Origin: Streptomyces sp. S465
Lineage (GTDB): Bacteria; Actinomycetota; Actinomycetes; Streptomycetales; Streptomycetaceae
DNA: 64,000 nt
Reading direction: 5' to 3'
Assembly (NCBI RefSeq): GCF_026898115.1
Contig: NZ_CP114036.1
Span: forward strand, 7,124,001 to 7,188,000
This document shows positions 41,459 to 49,504 of this stretch, one piece after another. Numbering within the stretch: position 1 is the first letter of the stretch; every line of letters starts with the position of its first letter. The translations under genes and the position numbers were made by a program. The notes beneath the pieces were generated by a model. That model was given only the letters and a program-made list of their open reading frames with translations, had not been told where the DNA came from and searched no databases.

Positions 41459-41959
41459 ATGAAGCGTCAGCCTGTACGGCCCGGCCGGGTGCGCGGACAC
41501 GGCCGGCCGGATGCGAGGGCGAAGGCTGCGGAGGCTGTCCCGGTGGAGCGTGGCCCGGTCCTGACCAAGCGATTGGCGCACGGCGATCTCGCGGCGGTCG
41601 CGGAGGTCCGCGCGGAGCTGCGCCGGCTGCTGCGGCACTGGGGCGGGCCCGGCCGGGCCGATCTCGCCGAACTGCTCACCAGCGAACTGGTGACGAACGC
41701 GCTGGTGCACACCGACCGCGGCGCGCAGATCACGGCCTCGACAGGGGACGGGCCGGGCGCGCGCGTCACCGGCCGATTACGGGTGGAGGTGCGGGATTTC
41801 GTCTCCCGGCACCCGACGCTGCGCGACCGGCCCGCCGAGGACAGCACGTCCGGGCGCGGACTGCTGCTGGTGCATACGCTCGCGGACGCCTGGGGCGTGC
41901 GGGCGCACGGGGTGGGCAAGGTCCTGTGGTTCGAACTCGAAGCCGAAGGTGTTCCGTAG
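41459..41959 (+). CDS. ATP-binding regulator, anti-sigma/serine kinase (HATPase) family
   Basis: 167 residues from ATG 41459, but the purine-rich site touches that ATG; GTG 41543, eight bases after GGAGG, would give 139 residues starting with the conserved region and may be the true start. Conserved HATPase_c features: N box ELLTSELVTNALVHT, G1 region RVEVRDFVSRHP, and G2 SGRGLLLVHTLADAWGVR. In Streptomyces these single-domain proteins are anti-sigma factors or phosphatase partners in partner-switching. No sigma factor or anti-anti-sigma gene is adjacent, so the partner is unknown. Confidence 0.82.
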   Translation: MKRQPVRPGRVRGHGRPDARAKAAEAVPVERGPVLTKRLAHGDLAAVAEVRAELRRLLRHWGGPGRADLAELLTSELVTNALVHTDRGAQITASTGDGPGARVTGRLRVEVRDFVSRHPTLRDRPAEDSTSGRGLLLVHTLADAWGVRAHGVGKVLWFELEAEGVP

Positions 41960-42095
41960 CCGCGCTCCGCGACCGGTGCGGACGCCGTCTGCGGGCGCCC
42001 TCCACGGGTCGCCGTGGGTTCGCCGCGGACGCGTGAGGCGTTACGGACCCGCCGAGCGGCGGGCGAGGACCGGTGTCCCCGCCCTGGCCGCCCGT

Positions 42096-43256
42096 TCAGC
42101 CGAAGGCGCGCTCGATCTGCGCCAGCTTCTCCTCGAGGGAGTCCAGCCGCGGGATGGTGAGGGTGTCGTCCTCGGCCGTGAGATCGATGGTGCGGGGACG
42201 GTCGGCCTCGGCGTCCTTGTCCTTCTCACCGAAGCCGAAGCTGAAATCCCGCTCGCGCTCATTGTCCCGGTCGCGGTCCAGGACGCCGGTCCCGGACTCG
42301 GCCGCGCCCGCGGACCGCAGGGCGGGCCGGGGGGAGGCGGCGGACAGCTGAGCCTGCTCCGGGGCTCCGGCGGGTTCCAGCACCTTCTCCTCTATAGCAG
42401 GCTCCGAACTGAGCTGCGCGGGCGGCGGGGTGGCGGCGGTGACCTCCACCTGACGGCCGCCGCGCCGGCCCCACATCCGGTGCTGCCGGTTGATCGCCCG
42501 GATCCGGGCCCGGTCCAGCTTCTCCTGGTCGCGCCGGCGGATGCGGTCGTTCTCCTTCTTGCGCCGGTCCTCCCGGACCTCCTCGACCGCCTCGTCCAGC
42601 GTCCGCACGCCCTCGAGCAGCATCAGCGACCACGCCGCGAAGGTCTCACGCGGAGCGCGCAGCCAGCGGACGACGCGGATCTGCGGCAGCGGCCGCGGCA
42701 CCAGGCCCTGCTCTCGCAGCGCCGCCCGGCGGGTCTGCTTCAGGGCCCGGTCGAAGAGGACCGCCGCCGAGAGCGACATGCCCGCGAAGAACTGCGGGGC
42801 GCCCGCGTGGCCCCCGCCGCGCGGCGCGTGCACCCAGTTGAACCAGGCCGCCGCACCCGCGAACAGCCACACCAGCAGCCGCGAGCCGAGCGCCGCGTCA
42901 CCGTGGCTGGCCTCCCGCACCGCCAGCACCGAGCAGAACATCGCCGCGCCGTCGAGCCCGAACGGCACCAGGTACTCCCAGCCGTTGGTCAGCGCCAGGT
43001 TCTCCCGCCCGAAGCCCACCAGGCCCTGGAAGGAGAGCGCGGCGGCCACGCCGGCACAGCAGAACAACAGAACATAGGAGGCCATCCCGTAGATGGCCTC
43101 CTTACGGCGCCGACGCTCCTCGCTGCGCTCCCAGGAGTCGGTGGTGACGCCCTCGTCCTTCTTACGTCGTCCGCGCGCGAGGACAACGGCCGCCCCCACG
43201 ACGCCGGCGAGCGCCACGACGACTGGCAGAACCAGCGATATGTCGGTCAGTCTCAT
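42096..43256 (-). CDS. DUF2637-family membrane protein
   Basis: 386 residues. An N-terminal helix (ISLVLPVVVALAGVVGAAVVLA) is followed by the DUF2637 block with helices around YVLLFCCAGVAAALSFQGLVGF, EYLVPFGLDGAAMFCSVLAVRE and SRLLVWLFAGAAAWFNWVHAP, then a long charged cytoplasmic tail with a basic helix (RRKKENDRIRRRDQEKLDRARIRAINRQHR) and an acidic, disordered end. DUF2637 proteins occur on actinomycete plasmids and chromosomes; SpdB2-like transfer proteins are related, but no plasmid genes are here. Function unknown. Divergent from the GntR gene. Confidence 0.8.
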   Translation of the reverse strand: MRLTDISLVLPVVVALAGVVGAAVVLARGRRKKDEGVTTDSWERSEERRRRKEAIYGMASYVLLFCCAGVAAALSFQGLVGFGRENLALTNGWEYLVPFGLDGAAMFCSVLAVREASHGDAALGSRLLVWLFAGAAAWFNWVHAPRGGGHAGAPQFFAGMSLSAAVLFDRALKQTRRAALREQGLVPRPLPQIRVVRWLRAPRETFAAWSLMLLEGVRTLDEAVEEVREDRRKKENDRIRRRDQEKLDRARIRAINRQHRMWGRRGGRQVEVTAATPPPAQLSSEPAIEEKVLEPAGAPEQAQLSAASPRPALRSAGAAESGTGVLDRDRDNERERDFSFGFGEKDKDAEADRPRTIDLTAEDDTLTIPRLDSLEEKLAQIERAFG

Positions 43257-43603
43257 CCGGTGCCCCTTGATTGGCTTTCATGAAGTTCTGGCCGCAGTGC
43301 GGCCTACCGCGCGCGACATCCTGGCGGGTTCCTGTCGGGCCTCGAGCGGTTTTGGGACAAGAGGCCGCCAAGTGTGCGGGGGGACACGCGGTGAGGTGCG
43401 ATACGGTCCGAACACTCGCGCTGTGCAAGCGGCTTGATTGTATTCACGGAACCTGATCGCGGGTAATCCGGCTGATCACCATGCCTGTCGGCGTACGGTC
43501 GTGTACGAGGCGCAACGTTACCGCCGCCTTAAATGCCGTTTACAGGCTTTTCCCGGGCGCGCCCTGGCGCATATCGTTTCGATGGAACGTCAGGAGGACC
43601 GGA
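43257..43603. other. Divergent intergenic region, DUF2637 gene / GntR gene
   Basis: 347 bases with a lower GC content than average around 43420-43560. TTGATTGTATTCA (43433-43445) and a GTACGGTCGTGTAC partial dyad (43494-43507) stand out. The latter could be the operator of the GntR protein, which typically binds such short GT-AC dyads, but no strong promoter was identified. Confidence 0.4.
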
Positions 43604-44290
43604 GTGAAGCAGTCCGAAGCACCGGCGGCGATGGGGCCGCTGGCCTCCGGTGTGCCCGCGGGACGCAGGTCCCCGCGCCGCCACTCGGTGCGCGGCCAGA
43701 TCCTGGACGCCCTGCGGGACGCGCTGGCCGGGGGCGAGCTGACCCCGGGCGAGGTGTACTCCGCCCCGGTCCTCGCCGAGCGCTTCGGCGTCTCTCCCAC
43801 CCCGGTACGGGAGGCCATGCAGCAGCTCGCGGGGGAGGGCGCCGTCGAGGTGGTGCCCAACCGGGGCTTCCGGGTCTCCCGCCGCAGCGAGCGCGAGCTG
43901 GCCGAGCTCGCCGAGGTGCGGGCGCTGCTGGAGGTGCCGGTGCTGCTCAGCCTGGCGCAGGCGATCGCGCCCGAGCGCTGGGCCGGGCTGCGGCCCTTCG
44001 CCGAGGCGACGGCGGCGGCCGCCGCGAAGGGCGACCGGGCCGCCTACCTGGAGTCGGACCGCACCTTCCACCAGACCGTCCTCGGGTTGGCCGGAAACCA
44101 GCAGCTGGTGATCGTCGCCGACGATCTGCACCGCCGCGCCCAGTGGCCGCTGGCCTGCGGCCGGGTGACCCGCACCGCCGACCTCGTCGCGGACGCGGAG
44201 GAGCACATGGCCCTGCTCGACGCCCTGACCGCCCGCGATCTCGACACCGTGGAATCCCTCACCCGCGCCCATTTCGCCCCGACCGTCTGA
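43604..44290 (+). CDS. GntR-family regulator (FadR/FCD subfamily)
   Basis: 228 residues from GTG 43604, with AGGAGG six bases upstream. The N-terminal winged helix is complete (VRGQILDALRDALAGGELTPGEVYS, LAERFGVSPTPVREAMQQLAGEGAVEVVPNRGFRV), followed by the all-helical FCD ligand domain (ELAEVRALLEVPVLLSLAQ, DRTFHQTVLGLAGN, HMALLDALTARDLDTVESLTRAH), whose conserved Asp and His residues bind a metal and carboxylate effector. Length and domain order are typical. Its stop codon is the first TGA of an 18-bp minisatellite extending about 680 bases downstream, which separates it from the next gene. Confidence 0.9.
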   Translation: MKQSEAPAAMGPLASGVPAGRRSPRRHSVRGQILDALRDALAGGELTPGEVYSAPVLAERFGVSPTPVREAMQQLAGEGAVEVVPNRGFRVSRRSERELAELAEVRALLEVPVLLSLAQAIAPERWAGLRPFAEATAAAAAKGDRAAYLESDRTFHQTVLGLAGNQQLVIVADDLHRRAQWPLACGRVTRTADLVADAEEHMALLDALTARDLDTVESLTRAHFAPTV

Positions 44291-44970
44291 CCGGTCCCGA
44301 CGGTCTGATCGGTCCCGAGCGTCCGACCGACTCCGAGGTCTGGCCGGCCCCGAGCGTCCGACCCGCGTCTGGCTGGCCCCGACCGTCTGACCGGTTCCGA
44401 CGGTCTGGCTGGTCCCGAGCGTCCGACCGACTCCGACGGTCTGACCGACTCCGAGCGTCTGGCCCGCGTCTGGCTGGCCCCGACCGTCTGGCCGGTCTCG
44501 ACGGCCTGGCTGGCCTCGACCGTCTGGCCGGCCCCGACGGTCTGACTGACCCCGACCGTCCGACCGGTCCCGAGCGTCTGACCGACTCCGACGGTCTGGC
44601 TGGCCTCGACCGTCTGGCCGGTCTCGACGGCCTGGCTGGCCTCGACCGTCTGGCCGGCCCCGACGGTCTGACTGACCCCGACCGTCCGACCGGTCCCGAG
44701 CGTCCGACCGGCCCCGACGGTCTGGCTGGCCTCGACCGTCTGGCCGGTCTCGACGGCCTGGCTGGCCCCGAGCGTCTGATCGGCCCCGACGGTCTGACTG
44801 GCCCCGACCGTCTGATCGGTCCCGAGCGTCTGACCGACTCCGAGTGCCTGACCGACTCCGAGTGTCTGACCGGTCCCGACGGTCTGACCAGTCCCGACGG
44901 TCTGACCGGTCCCGAGCGTCCGACCGGCCCCGGCCGTCCGACCGGCCCCGGCCGTCCGACCGGTCCCGGG
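44276..44970. repeat. 18-bp minisatellite, about 38 units, with 126-bp higher-order repeats
   Basis: The array starts in the last codons of the GntR gene (GCCCCGACCGTCTGACCG) and continues in diverged copies such as GGTCCCGAGCGTCTGACC and GGCCTCGACCGTCTGGCC. A seven-unit block recurs exactly 126 bases apart at 44486, 44612 and 44738 (GTCTGGCCGGTCTCGACGG). One forward frame is open through the whole array and would encode hexapeptides of G-(P/L)-D-(R/G)-L-(A/T) type, but it has no ribosome site and another frame is also open, so I treat it as non-coding. Confidence 0.9.
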
Positions 44971-45093
44971 GCCGTCGTCGGTCGCCCCGTCGCGGGGTCG
45001 GGGGAACGGCCGGATCCGGTGGGTGGGCGAGTGGCCGGCGGCGCCGTGGGGGTTCCCGGGGCCCCGCCCGGACGGGGCCGGGGCGGGGGCGCG

Positions 45094-45921
45094 TCAGCCG
45101 AGGGGGTCCGTGGGGGCTAACTGCTCCGCGAGCCAGACCGGGACGCCGCCCAGCAGGCGGACCAGCCGGGCCGCCTCGGTGCGCATCCGGGTGGCCTCCT
45201 CGGGGTCGGGCACCACATCGGCCAGGGCGGCCAGGGCCGGGGCGATGCCGACCAGATAGCCCAGCTCCTCACGGATCCGCAGCGACTCGGCGAAGCCGTG
45301 GCGCGCGTCGCTCAGCTCGCCGTCGGCCTCCGCCATGGCGGCCAGATGCCGCCAGGTGAACGACCGCAGCAGGGTGTCGCCGTGCGTCGCCGCGCCCGCG
45401 TGGGCGCGCTGGAAGGCGGCCAGCGCGCCGGTCGGGTTGTGGGCGAGGTGCTGGGAGATCAGCCCGCGCCGGAAGTCCAGCAGCGGCCGGATCGGGGAGT
45501 CCGGTGAGAGCAGCGCGGCGGCCCGGCCGAGCGCGGTCCGCGCCTCATCGGCCCGGTCCCGCACCCCGAGCAGCGTGGAGGCGTACGCCAGATAGCCGCG
45601 TTCGCACGCGGTCGCGCCCCGCTCGGTGTCGGTGAGCGCGAGCGCCTCCGCCGCCCGCAGGGCGTCCTCGGCCGCGTCCCACCCCGTGGCGGTGTACATG
45701 CACCGTTCGATCAGGACGGCGCCGCGCTTGAGCGCGGCCGCGGCGTCGTTCGCCGCGCGCGGGGTGAGCAGTTCGGCGGCGTCCTTCCACAGGCCGCGCG
45801 AACGCAGCCGCCACACCGCCGTATCGAGTGGGTCTTCCACGAGCGGGTCGTGTGCGCGCCCCGCCCGTGCCTCGGAATGGGAATCTGACGATCCAGGTGG
45901 TGACATGGCGGTGTCCGCCAC
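45094..45921 (-). CDS. TPR-like helical-repeat protein of unknown function
   Basis: 275 residues from GTG 45921, chosen because GGGGAGG lies five bases upstream; ATGs at 45906 and 45975 are alternatives. The sequence is Ala/Leu-rich helices arranged like tetratricopeptide repeats: AWRLRSRGLWKDAAELL, WDAAEDALRAAEALALTDTER, ADEARTALGRAAALLS, PTGALAAFQRAHAGAATHGD, LSDARHGFAESLRIREELG. No signal peptide or enzymatic motif. Proteins of this kind often act as scaffolds. It is downstream of, and on the same strand as, the PucR regulator gene, with 178 bases between. Confidence 0.7.
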   Translation of the reverse strand: MADTAMSPPGSSDSHSEARAGRAHDPLVEDPLDTAVWRLRSRGLWKDAAELLTPRAANDAAAALKRGAVLIERCMYTATGWDAAEDALRAAEALALTDTERGATACERGYLAYASTLLGVRDRADEARTALGRAAALLSPDSPIRPLLDFRRGLISQHLAHNPTGALAAFQRAHAGAATHGDTLLRSFTWRHLAAMAEADGELSDARHGFAESLRIREELGYLVGIAPALAALADVVPDPEEATRMRTEAARLVRLLGGVPVWLAEQLAPTDPLG

Positions 45922-46099
45922 ATTGCCCTCCCCAAGCGCGCCATCGAGCCGGAAGCCGTGGGCGAATCTCAGCATGAATGCGCGCGCCCGGCCAAGAGGT
46001 TGGTGTGAAAGAATTCACAAACCCCTGGCAAGAGTGACGGTGTCTTGGTGCGAAGGGGGGAATGCCCGGGGCGCGTGATCGGGCCGCGCCCGCCGGGCG

Positions 46100-47854
46100 T
46101 CAGCTCATCCGCAGGGCGAGGAAGAAGTCCAGCTTGTCCTCCAGGCGTGAGAGTTCACGCCCCGTCAACTGCTCGATCCGGCCGATCCGGTAGCGCAGCG
46201 TGTTGACGTGCAGATGCAGCCGGGTGGCGCAGCGCGTCCAGGAGCCGTCGCAGTCCAGGAACGCCTCCAGGGTCGGGATCAGTTCGGCCCGGTGGCGCCG
46301 GTCGTACGCGCGCAGCGGGTCCAGCAGCCGGGCGGTGAAGGCGCGCCGCACATCGTCCGGGACGAAGGGGAGCAGCAGGACGTGCGAGGCCAGTTCCTGA
46401 TGTCCGGCCGCGCAGACCCGCCCGGTGCGCGCGGCGGCGACGCGCCGGGCGTGCCGGGCCTCCTCCAGGGCGCCGCGCAGCCCGTCGGCGGAGTGGACGG
46501 CGGCGCTGACGCCGAGGGTCAGCCGGCCGTCGCCGTCCAGGCCGCGGGAGAGCGGCTCCCGGACGGCGGTGAGCAGCGCGTCGGCCCGCAGTCCCTCGGT
46601 GTGGTCCGTGACGTGGTCCGACGGTCCGTCGGTGAGCGCCGGGAGCGGTACCAGCGCGACCGCCTCGCCGTCGGAGTGCGCCACCGCGATCCGGTCCGAG
46701 GGCTCGGGGCCGGACGTCCACGGGTCGACCAGGATCTCCTCCAGCAGCGACTGGGCGGCCCGGCCGCTGTCCCGGGCGCCCCCGTCCGCGCCGTCCCCCT
46801 GCTCGGGACCACTCTGCTCCGGGCCGCCCTGCTCCGGACCGCCCTGCTCCGGACCGGCGTCCCACTCCACCCGGGCCACCACCACCTGCCAGTGCGGTGC
46901 CGTGCCGAGCCCCGGCAGCAGCACCGGGGCGGCCACCCGCAGCCGGGCGGCGATCTCGGCGGGCGGCGCGCCCGTCCGGACCAGCTCCAGCACCTCCTGG
47001 GCGAGCCTGCGCCGCACCGTGCGGGACGCGTCCCGCCGGTCGCGCTCGACCGCGATCAGCTGGGTGACCCCGTGCAGCAGGTCCAGCCGCTCCTCCGGCC
47101 ATTCGTCGGCGTCCGCGCCGACCACCAGCAGCCAGTCGGACAGCACGGTCTCGCGCACATCGTCCCCGGTGTCCCCGTCGCGGATGGGGAAGAGGGAGTA
47201 CGTCACGCCGTCCGCGCCGGTCACCCGGTGCGGGCCGCGGCGCCCGGCGCGCCGGGCGGCCAGATGCTCGCCGGCCAGCTGGGCGCGGACCGCGGCGGGT
47301 GGCTCCGCGGCCGCCCCGGCGGCCGGGCCCGCGATCCGGCGGCCGGTGGGGGAGAGCACCCACGCGGCCAGGTCCAGGTCGGAGCGGAGCAGGTCCAGGA
47401 CCGCTTCGGGGCCGCCGCCCGCGGGCCCCGGGGTCATCAGCCGGCGGTGCCGGTCGACGACGGCCGCGAGGTCCCCGGCCCGCTCACCGGAGACCTGGCG
47501 CACCACATGCTCGGTGATCGTGGCGAACGCGACGTCCTCGACCACGGAGAACAGCGGCATCCGGTGCCGTCCGCAGGCCAGCACCAGGTCCTCGGGCACA
47601 TCGCCCAGCTCCGCCTCACCCGCCGCGAGACCCGCCACCCCGGCCGCCGCCAGGATGCGGACGAACCGCTCGGAGTCCTCCGGCTCGCGCCGCCAGGCGA
47701 GCCCGGTGAGCACGAGTTCACCGCCGGAGAGATAGCGGCTGGGGTCGCGCAGATCGGTCGTCATCACGCCGCGCACGGTACGGTCCAGCTCGGCCTCGCC
47801 GCCGAGCAGCCGCAGCCCCAGGGCGTCGTTCTCCAGCAGTGTGCGCAGCCGCAT
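46100..47854 (-). CDS. pucR: PucR-family purine catabolism regulator
   Basis: 584 residues from ATG 47854. N-terminal PucR sensor domain (about 1-125, MRLRTLLENDALGLRLLGG, MTTDLRDPSRYLSGGELVLTGLAW), a middle region with a GGDEF-like fold, and the C-terminal PucR helix-turn-helix (about 515-580, LEAFLDCDGSWTRCATRLHLHVNTLRYRIGRIEQLTGREL). It lies divergent from the xanthine dehydrogenase genes with a 233-base gap and is the likely regulator of that operon in response to purine intermediates. A short G-P-E-Q-(G/S) tandem repeat (15-bp units, about 46799-46855) interrupts the middle domain and is probably a recent, tolerated expansion. Confidence 0.9.
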   Translation of the reverse strand: MRLRTLLENDALGLRLLGGEAELDRTVRGVMTTDLRDPSRYLSGGELVLTGLAWRREPEDSERFVRILAAAGVAGLAAGEAELGDVPEDLVLACGRHRMPLFSVVEDVAFATITEHVVRQVSGERAGDLAAVVDRHRRLMTPGPAGGGPEAVLDLLRSDLDLAAWVLSPTGRRIAGPAAGAAAEPPAAVRAQLAGEHLAARRAGRRGPHRVTGADGVTYSLFPIRDGDTGDDVRETVLSDWLLVVGADADEWPEERLDLLHGVTQLIAVERDRRDASRTVRRRLAQEVLELVRTGAPPAEIAARLRVAAPVLLPGLGTAPHWQVVVARVEWDAGPEQGGPEQGGPEQSGPEQGDGADGGARDSGRAAQSLLEEILVDPWTSGPEPSDRIAVAHSDGEAVALVPLPALTDGPSDHVTDHTEGLRADALLTAVREPLSRGLDGDGRLTLGVSAAVHSADGLRGALEEARHARRVAAARTGRVCAAGHQELASHVLLLPFVPDDVRRAFTARLLDPLRAYDRRHRAELIPTLEAFLDCDGSWTRCATRLHLHVNTLRYRIGRIEQLTGRELSRLEDKLDFFLALRMS

Positions 47855-47897
47855 GTGAGGCCAGCCGATCTCGTCTTCGTGTTGCCGGTCGAATACC

Positions 47898-47917
47898 GCG
47901 GGGTTTCGATGCCCCGC
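47898..47917. promoter_or_regulatory. Dyad in the pucR-xdh intergenic region
   Basis: GCGGGG and CCCCGC flank an eight-base spacer (TTTCGATG) about 45 bases from the pucR start and 170 from the xdh start. A candidate operator or hairpin only; no known PucR consensus was recognised with confidence. Confidence 0.3.
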
Positions 47918-48087
47918 CGTTCGTTCGAATCTACAAGACCCGCCCGCTGGCCAGCCAATTGCTTCATGCCTTCGGTGACTGCACCAGATGGCCCACGCCT
48001 CGGTCTACTGGCCTGGAGCCGGGTGCAGGGTTCCGGGGAGGCCGATGCCCGCGCCCCGCCCGCCGACGACGCGAAAAGAGAGACCCC

Positions 48088-48978
48088 ATGGACTTCCTGC
48101 GCCCCGCCGGCTGGGAGGAGGCGCTCGCCGCGAAGGCCGAGCACCCCACCGCCGTGCCCATCGCGGGCGGCACCGATGTGATGGTCGAGATCAACTTCGA
48201 TCACCGGCGCCCCGAGTACCTGCTCGATCTGAACCGCGTCCGCGAACTGGCCGAGTGGGAGGTCACCGACCGTACGGTCCGGCTGGGCGCGGGCGTGACG
48301 TACACCCGCGTCATCGAGGAGCTCCGGGCCGAGCTGCCGGGCCTGGCGCTCGCCGCGCACACCGTGGGCTCCCCGCAGATCCGCAACCGCGGCACCGTCG
48401 GCGGCAACCTCGGCGCCGCCTCGCCCGCCGGGGACGCGCATCCCGCGCTGCTGGCGGCCGGGGCCGAGGTGGAGGCGGCGTCGGTGCGCGGCACCCGGCT
48501 CGTCCCGGTCGAGGAGTTCTTCACCGGGGTCAAGCGCAACGCCCTGGAACCGGATGAGCTGATCCGGGCGGTGCACATCCGACGGGCGGACGGTCCGCAG
48601 CAGTTCTCCAAGGTCGGCACCCGCAACGCCATGGTCATCGCCGTCTGCGCCTTCGCCGTCGCGCTGCATCCGCGCACCCGCACCGTGCGCACCGGGATCG
48701 GATCGGCCGCGCCCACGCCGGTACGGGCCCGGGAGGCCGAGGAGTTCCTGGGCGCGGCGCTCGCCGAGGGCGGCTTCTGGGACGGCGGCGCACCCCTGGA
48801 CCCGTCGGCCGCCCGGCGGTTCGCCGAGCTGTGCGCCGGGGCGTGCCGCCCGATCGACGATGTGCGCGGCACCGCCGCGTACCGCCGCCACGCGGTGGGG
48901 GTCATGGCGCGGCGCACGCTCGGCTGGGTCTGTGAGGCGTACCGCGAGGGAGAGGGGAGGACCGCACCGTGCGCGTGA
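48088..48978 (+). CDS. xdhB: Xanthine dehydrogenase FAD-binding subunit
   Basis: 296 residues, ATG 48088, with AAAGAGAG upstream. CoxM/XdhB-type: MDFLRPAGWEEALAAK, the FAD site VPIAGGTDVMVEI and the second FAD loop TVGSPQIRNRGTVGGNLGAASPAGD, then the C-terminal CO_deh_flav domain. It carries electrons from the 2Fe-2S centres to NAD+. Its 3' end overlaps the 2Fe-2S subunit gene by 10 bases, as expected in a tightly coupled operon. Oxidation of hypoxanthine/xanthine is inferred from PucR control and the neighbouring large subunit. Confidence 0.92.
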   Translation: MDFLRPAGWEEALAAKAEHPTAVPIAGGTDVMVEINFDHRRPEYLLDLNRVRELAEWEVTDRTVRLGAGVTYTRVIEELRAELPGLALAAHTVGSPQIRNRGTVGGNLGAASPAGDAHPALLAAGAEVEAASVRGTRLVPVEEFFTGVKRNALEPDELIRAVHIRRADGPQQFSKVGTRNAMVIAVCAFAVALHPRTRTVRTGIGSAAPTPVRAREAEEFLGAALAEGGFWDGGAPLDPSAARRFAELCAGACRPIDDVRGTAAYRRHAVGVMARRTLGWVCEAYREGEGRTAPCA

Positions 48979-49502
48979 ACATCACGGTCAACGGGCGGCC
49001 GTATGCGGCCGACGACATCTGGGAGGGCGAGTCCCTGCTGTACGTGCTGCGCGAGCGGCTGGGCCTTCCCGGCTCGAAGAACGCCTGTGAGCAGGGCGAA
49101 TGCGGTTCCTGTACGGTCCGCCTGGACGGGCTGCCGGTGTGCGCGTGCCTGGTGGCGGCGGGCCAGGCCGAGGGCCGCGAGGTGGTCACCGTCGAGGGGC
49201 TCGCGGACCACGCCCGGCGGCGGTCCGCCGGCGGGCGGGCGCCCGAGGCCGGCCGGGCCGGGGAGGCCGCCCCGCCGGCCCCCGTCCAGCAGGCGTTCAT
49301 CGACGCCGGCGCCGTCCAGTGCGGCTTCTGCACCCCCGGGCTGCTGGTGGCCGCCGATGAGCTGCTGGAGCGCAACCCCGACCCCTCCGACGCCGATATC
49401 CGCGAGGCGCTCTCCGGCAACCTGTGCCGCTGCACCGGCTACGAGAAGATCCTCGACGCGGTGCGGCTCGCGGCCGCCCGCACCACCGGGGAGGCGGTCT
49501 GA
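48969..49502 (+). CDS. xdhA: Xanthine dehydrogenase 2Fe-2S subunit
   Basis: 177 residues from GTG 48969. Plant-type 2Fe-2S cluster ligands CEQGECGSC plus a later C (VCAC) and the C-terminal helical 2Fe-2S domain CGFCTPG with CRCTGY. It relays electrons from the molybdenum centre to the FAD subunit. About 25 residues between the domains (RRRSAGGRAPEAGRAGEAAPPA) form a longer linker than usual for this subunit. Overlaps the xdhB end by 10 bases and its stop is two bases before the large-subunit ATG. Confidence 0.93.
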   Translation: MRVNITVNGRPYAADDIWEGESLLYVLRERLGLPGSKNACEQGECGSCTVRLDGLPVCACLVAAGQAEGREVVTVEGLADHARRRSAGGRAPEAGRAGEAAPPAPVQQAFIDAGAVQCGFCTPGLLVAADELLERNPDPSDADIREALSGNLCRCTGYEKILDAVRLAAARTTGEAV

Positions 49503-49504
49503 CC

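Noticed and set aside
42096..43256. DUF2637 gene as a sign of an integrated plasmid
   Set aside because: No integrase, att site, replication or transfer gene accompanies it.
43438..45120. 560-codon open frame spanning the GntR gene and minisatellite
   Set aside because: It overlaps a well-supported regulator in another frame, its N-terminal part is a shadow, and the remainder is repeat-encoded with no ribosome site. A programmed frameshift cannot be excluded but has no evidence.
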